A DNA stretch of 64,000 bases from Glandiceps talaboti (Eukaryota; Hemichordata; Enteropneusta; Spengelidae). Below are positions 62,570-64,000 of this stretch, piece by piece. The notes beneath the pieces are model-generated. The model saw nothing but the letters and a program-made list of their open reading frames with translations. It did not search any database and was not told the origin of the DNA. The position numbers were made by a program, and so were the translations under genes. The stretch covers positions 10,250,460 to 10,314,459 of the forward strand of contig NC_135557.1 in the NCBI RefSeq assembly GCF_964340395.1, in the 5' to 3' direction. Position 1 is the stretch's first letter, and each line of letters begins with the position of its first letter.

Positions 62570-62958
62570 CAGTGTTGCAGCCAGCCATTTGAAAGAGTGG
62601 GACATCATGTCCCGAGACTTTCATTTTTCTGGGTCATTATAAATCTTTGGGGGACATCATAAAAAAAGGGCCAATGGCGTTGTACACAATGTAGCACAAC
62701 TGTACAACATTTAAATAAAAAAATATTTACCCATAAAAGTATCCATGCTAGATATTTGCAGTTGCCTATCCAACAATGTTGTTATCTATGCAATATACGC
62801 GATCATGTAGCTGTTGTTATAGGTGTGGTCATGTTGCTAAACATATTTGCATACAATTTTAGTGTGGGTCATCTATGACCCGTCACTTCCAAAATTGTGG
62901 GTCAGGTCAAAAAAATGTGTGGTAAATGACCAAAAAAAACCCTCTGGCTGCAACACTG
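62570..62958. mobile_element. 389-bp hAT-like element with CAGTGTTGCAGCCAG ends
   Basis: The ends CAGTGTTGCAGCCAG and CTGGCTGCAACACTG are inverted repeats (one local difference). ATTTTC flanks both sides (62564-62569 and 62959-62964), a 6-bp direct repeat. CAGTG termini point to hAT-like elements, which usually make 8-bp duplications, so the family call is tentative. Non-coding. Confidence 0.75.
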
Positions 62959-63083
62959 ATTTTCTACCACTGCTGCGATGTGGCCAATTGGGGTATTATT
63001 ATTTTTTCATTTATTAGTCCCCAAAGGATACACATAGTGTACATATAATGTTCTTTCATACTATAGTCTCTTTACATCATGAG

Positions 63084-63255
63084 CAGTGTGTCCTCTAAGT
63101 CAATTTGATGTGCCACTGACACACACAATTTCTAGTGACGCACCAAAATTTGGTGTTCCCCTATCTCTTAGTATGTGGTGACTCACAAAAAATCCCAGTT
63201 TTTTCTCATTTTGACTCACAACAACAAAATTTGGCTATCATTAGAGAGCACACTG
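63084..63255 (+). mobile_element. hAT-like 172-bp miniature element, copy 2, perfect 8-bp TSD
   Basis: Ends CAGTGTGTCCTCTAA and TTAGAGAGCACACTG. ATCATGAG occurs immediately before (63076-63083) and after (63256-63263), a perfect 8-bp duplication typical of hAT. It is about as diverged from copy 1 as expected for independent insertions. Confidence 0.92.
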
Positions 63256-63458
63256 ATCATGAGCTATATATCTGCTTTGTTACCTCATAAACCAATTTGT
63301 ATTGCTAGCAATATTAAACAATGTTGTTTCAAAAATGATATGCTCAAACTGATTGGTTTGAAAAAAAAATGCACTAGAACTGCTTGGTTGCTATCACAAT
63401 GAGGAGTGATAAGTTTAATATGTGTTACGTTTAATGAATCTCATCCTAACTAACTATA

Positions 63459-63955
63459 TTCAAATGAAGTCAATATGTAAATTTGCCCTGATTGAGATTA
63501 GCATAATAGCAACATAATTATTCAAATGAAGTCAATATGTGAATGTGTCTTTATTGATATTAGCATAATAACAACACAATTTACATATAGTGAATATTAT
63601 GTAAATATTTAGAAACAGGCATGCTGATAACTGCCATTGCCAAATTAATCATTTGCCATTACTAGCATTATGCAAGGGGTTAGTAAGACAGTTAAGCAAA
63701 AAGAAATGCCAGATTGCAATGGAAATACGCTAGTACAACCACTACTGCAATGTGGCCTGCTGAATTGACAACATACATAAATTGGGTTTTGTTTTCTACC
63801 ATAACAAATTAACATTTTGACTGGGTCATATTATATCATTACTATAGAGATGTGGTAATTTTACAAGATGGCAAACATGTTATATCATCACAGCAGTCTC
63901 TAGTGATTTTACAATGGCATGTTACATCATCACAGCAGTGGTCTAGTGATTTTGC
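63459..63955 (+). repeat. Two small local duplications near the right edge
   Basis: A unit of about 71 bp (ATTCAAATGAAGTCAATATG ... ATTAGCATAATA) is doubled at 63459-63590. A unit of about 52 bp (TTACATCATCACAGCAGT ... CTAGTGATTTT) is doubled at 63865-63955. Confidence 0.8.
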
Positions 63956-64000
63956 TTTAATGATATACTACTTACTAATCAGAAAACCTGGATGTAGAAC

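Larger units (their letters stand above)
18522..64000 (+). other. NCAM/Fasciclin II-like adhesion gene, 5' part (gene extent)
   Basis: Five plus-strand exons join in phase 1 to encode a signal peptide and two Ig domains (209 residues), cut by the right edge. Each Ig domain is split by a phase-1 intron, as in vertebrate NCAM genes, where every Ig domain is encoded by two exons. The first Ig has C47, W57 and YRC104; the second has C142, W154 and DEGIYNC189, followed by KETGAVESVDIQVFVY, close to the end of FasII/NCAM Ig2. Known family members are homophilic adhesion molecules of neurons with five Ig domains, two FN3 domains and a membrane or GPI anchor. Introns are about 24.6, 5.3, 0.8, 5.9 and more than 8.3 kb. 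No Ig3 exon was found before 64000. Confidence 0.82.

Overview
This window is animal nuclear DNA, AT-rich and gene-poor, most likely from a marine invertebrate bilaterian. The evidence is spliced genes with GT-AG introns up to about 24.6 kb, metazoan-only domain families (an NCAM/Fasciclin II-type immunoglobulin cell-adhesion molecule, a RING/B-box TRIM protein, a secreted LDL-receptor-A-like peptide), many tetranucleotide microsatellites, and dozens of short non-autonomous DNA transposons. I cannot fix the phylum from sequence alone; a lophotrochozoan, hemichordate or cephalochordate would all fit.

Layout. 1-5.3 kb is non-coding and holds a 1.2-kb fold-back element. 5293-6300 (minus) is an intronless TRIM-type E3 ligase gene. 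9695-11107 (plus) is a compact two-exon gene for a small secreted, eight-cysteine LDLRa-like peptide, with a TATA box and a poly(A) signal. 15678-16863 (plus) is a weaker candidate two-exon gene for a small secreted protein with a degenerate chitin-binding-like motif. From 18522 to the right edge the window is occupied by the 5' half of one large plus-strand gene: a signal-peptide exon (18522-18585), a 24.6-kb first intron, and four phase-1 exons (43189-43338, 48630-48770, 49574-49708, 55581-55718) that together encode Ig domains 1 and 2 of an NCAM/FasII-like adhesion protein. The remaining Ig, FN3 and membrane exons must lie beyond position 64000, because none was found in the last 8.3 kb.

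The rest is repeats. Several families can be defined from terminal inverted repeats (TIRs) and target-site duplications (TSDs) visible in the window: a family beginning TAGTCT with 9-bp TSDs (16.4, 24.2, 29.2, 45.6 kb); a tiny element of about 80-140 bp beginning CATYSTCGCAAACCA with 8-bp TSDs, at least eight copies in 25-41.5 kb; a hAT-like 171-bp element (57.9 and 63.1 kb, one with a perfect 8-bp TSD); a TTAA-flanked 338-bp fold-back element (52.3 kb); a nested-palindrome element (31.1 and 46.2 kb); and others.

The most striking pattern is that one end or arm of many of these elements has been tandemly duplicated. It is doubled at 35.9, 50.8 and 52.8 kb, expanded to five copies at 56.8 and 59.2 kb, and expanded to fourteen copies of 48 bp at 29.3 kb. 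Short inverted-repeat transposons therefore appear to be seeding the minisatellites of this locus. In the NCAM-like gene, exons 3, 4 and 5 are each followed within about 30-330 bp by a tandem array.
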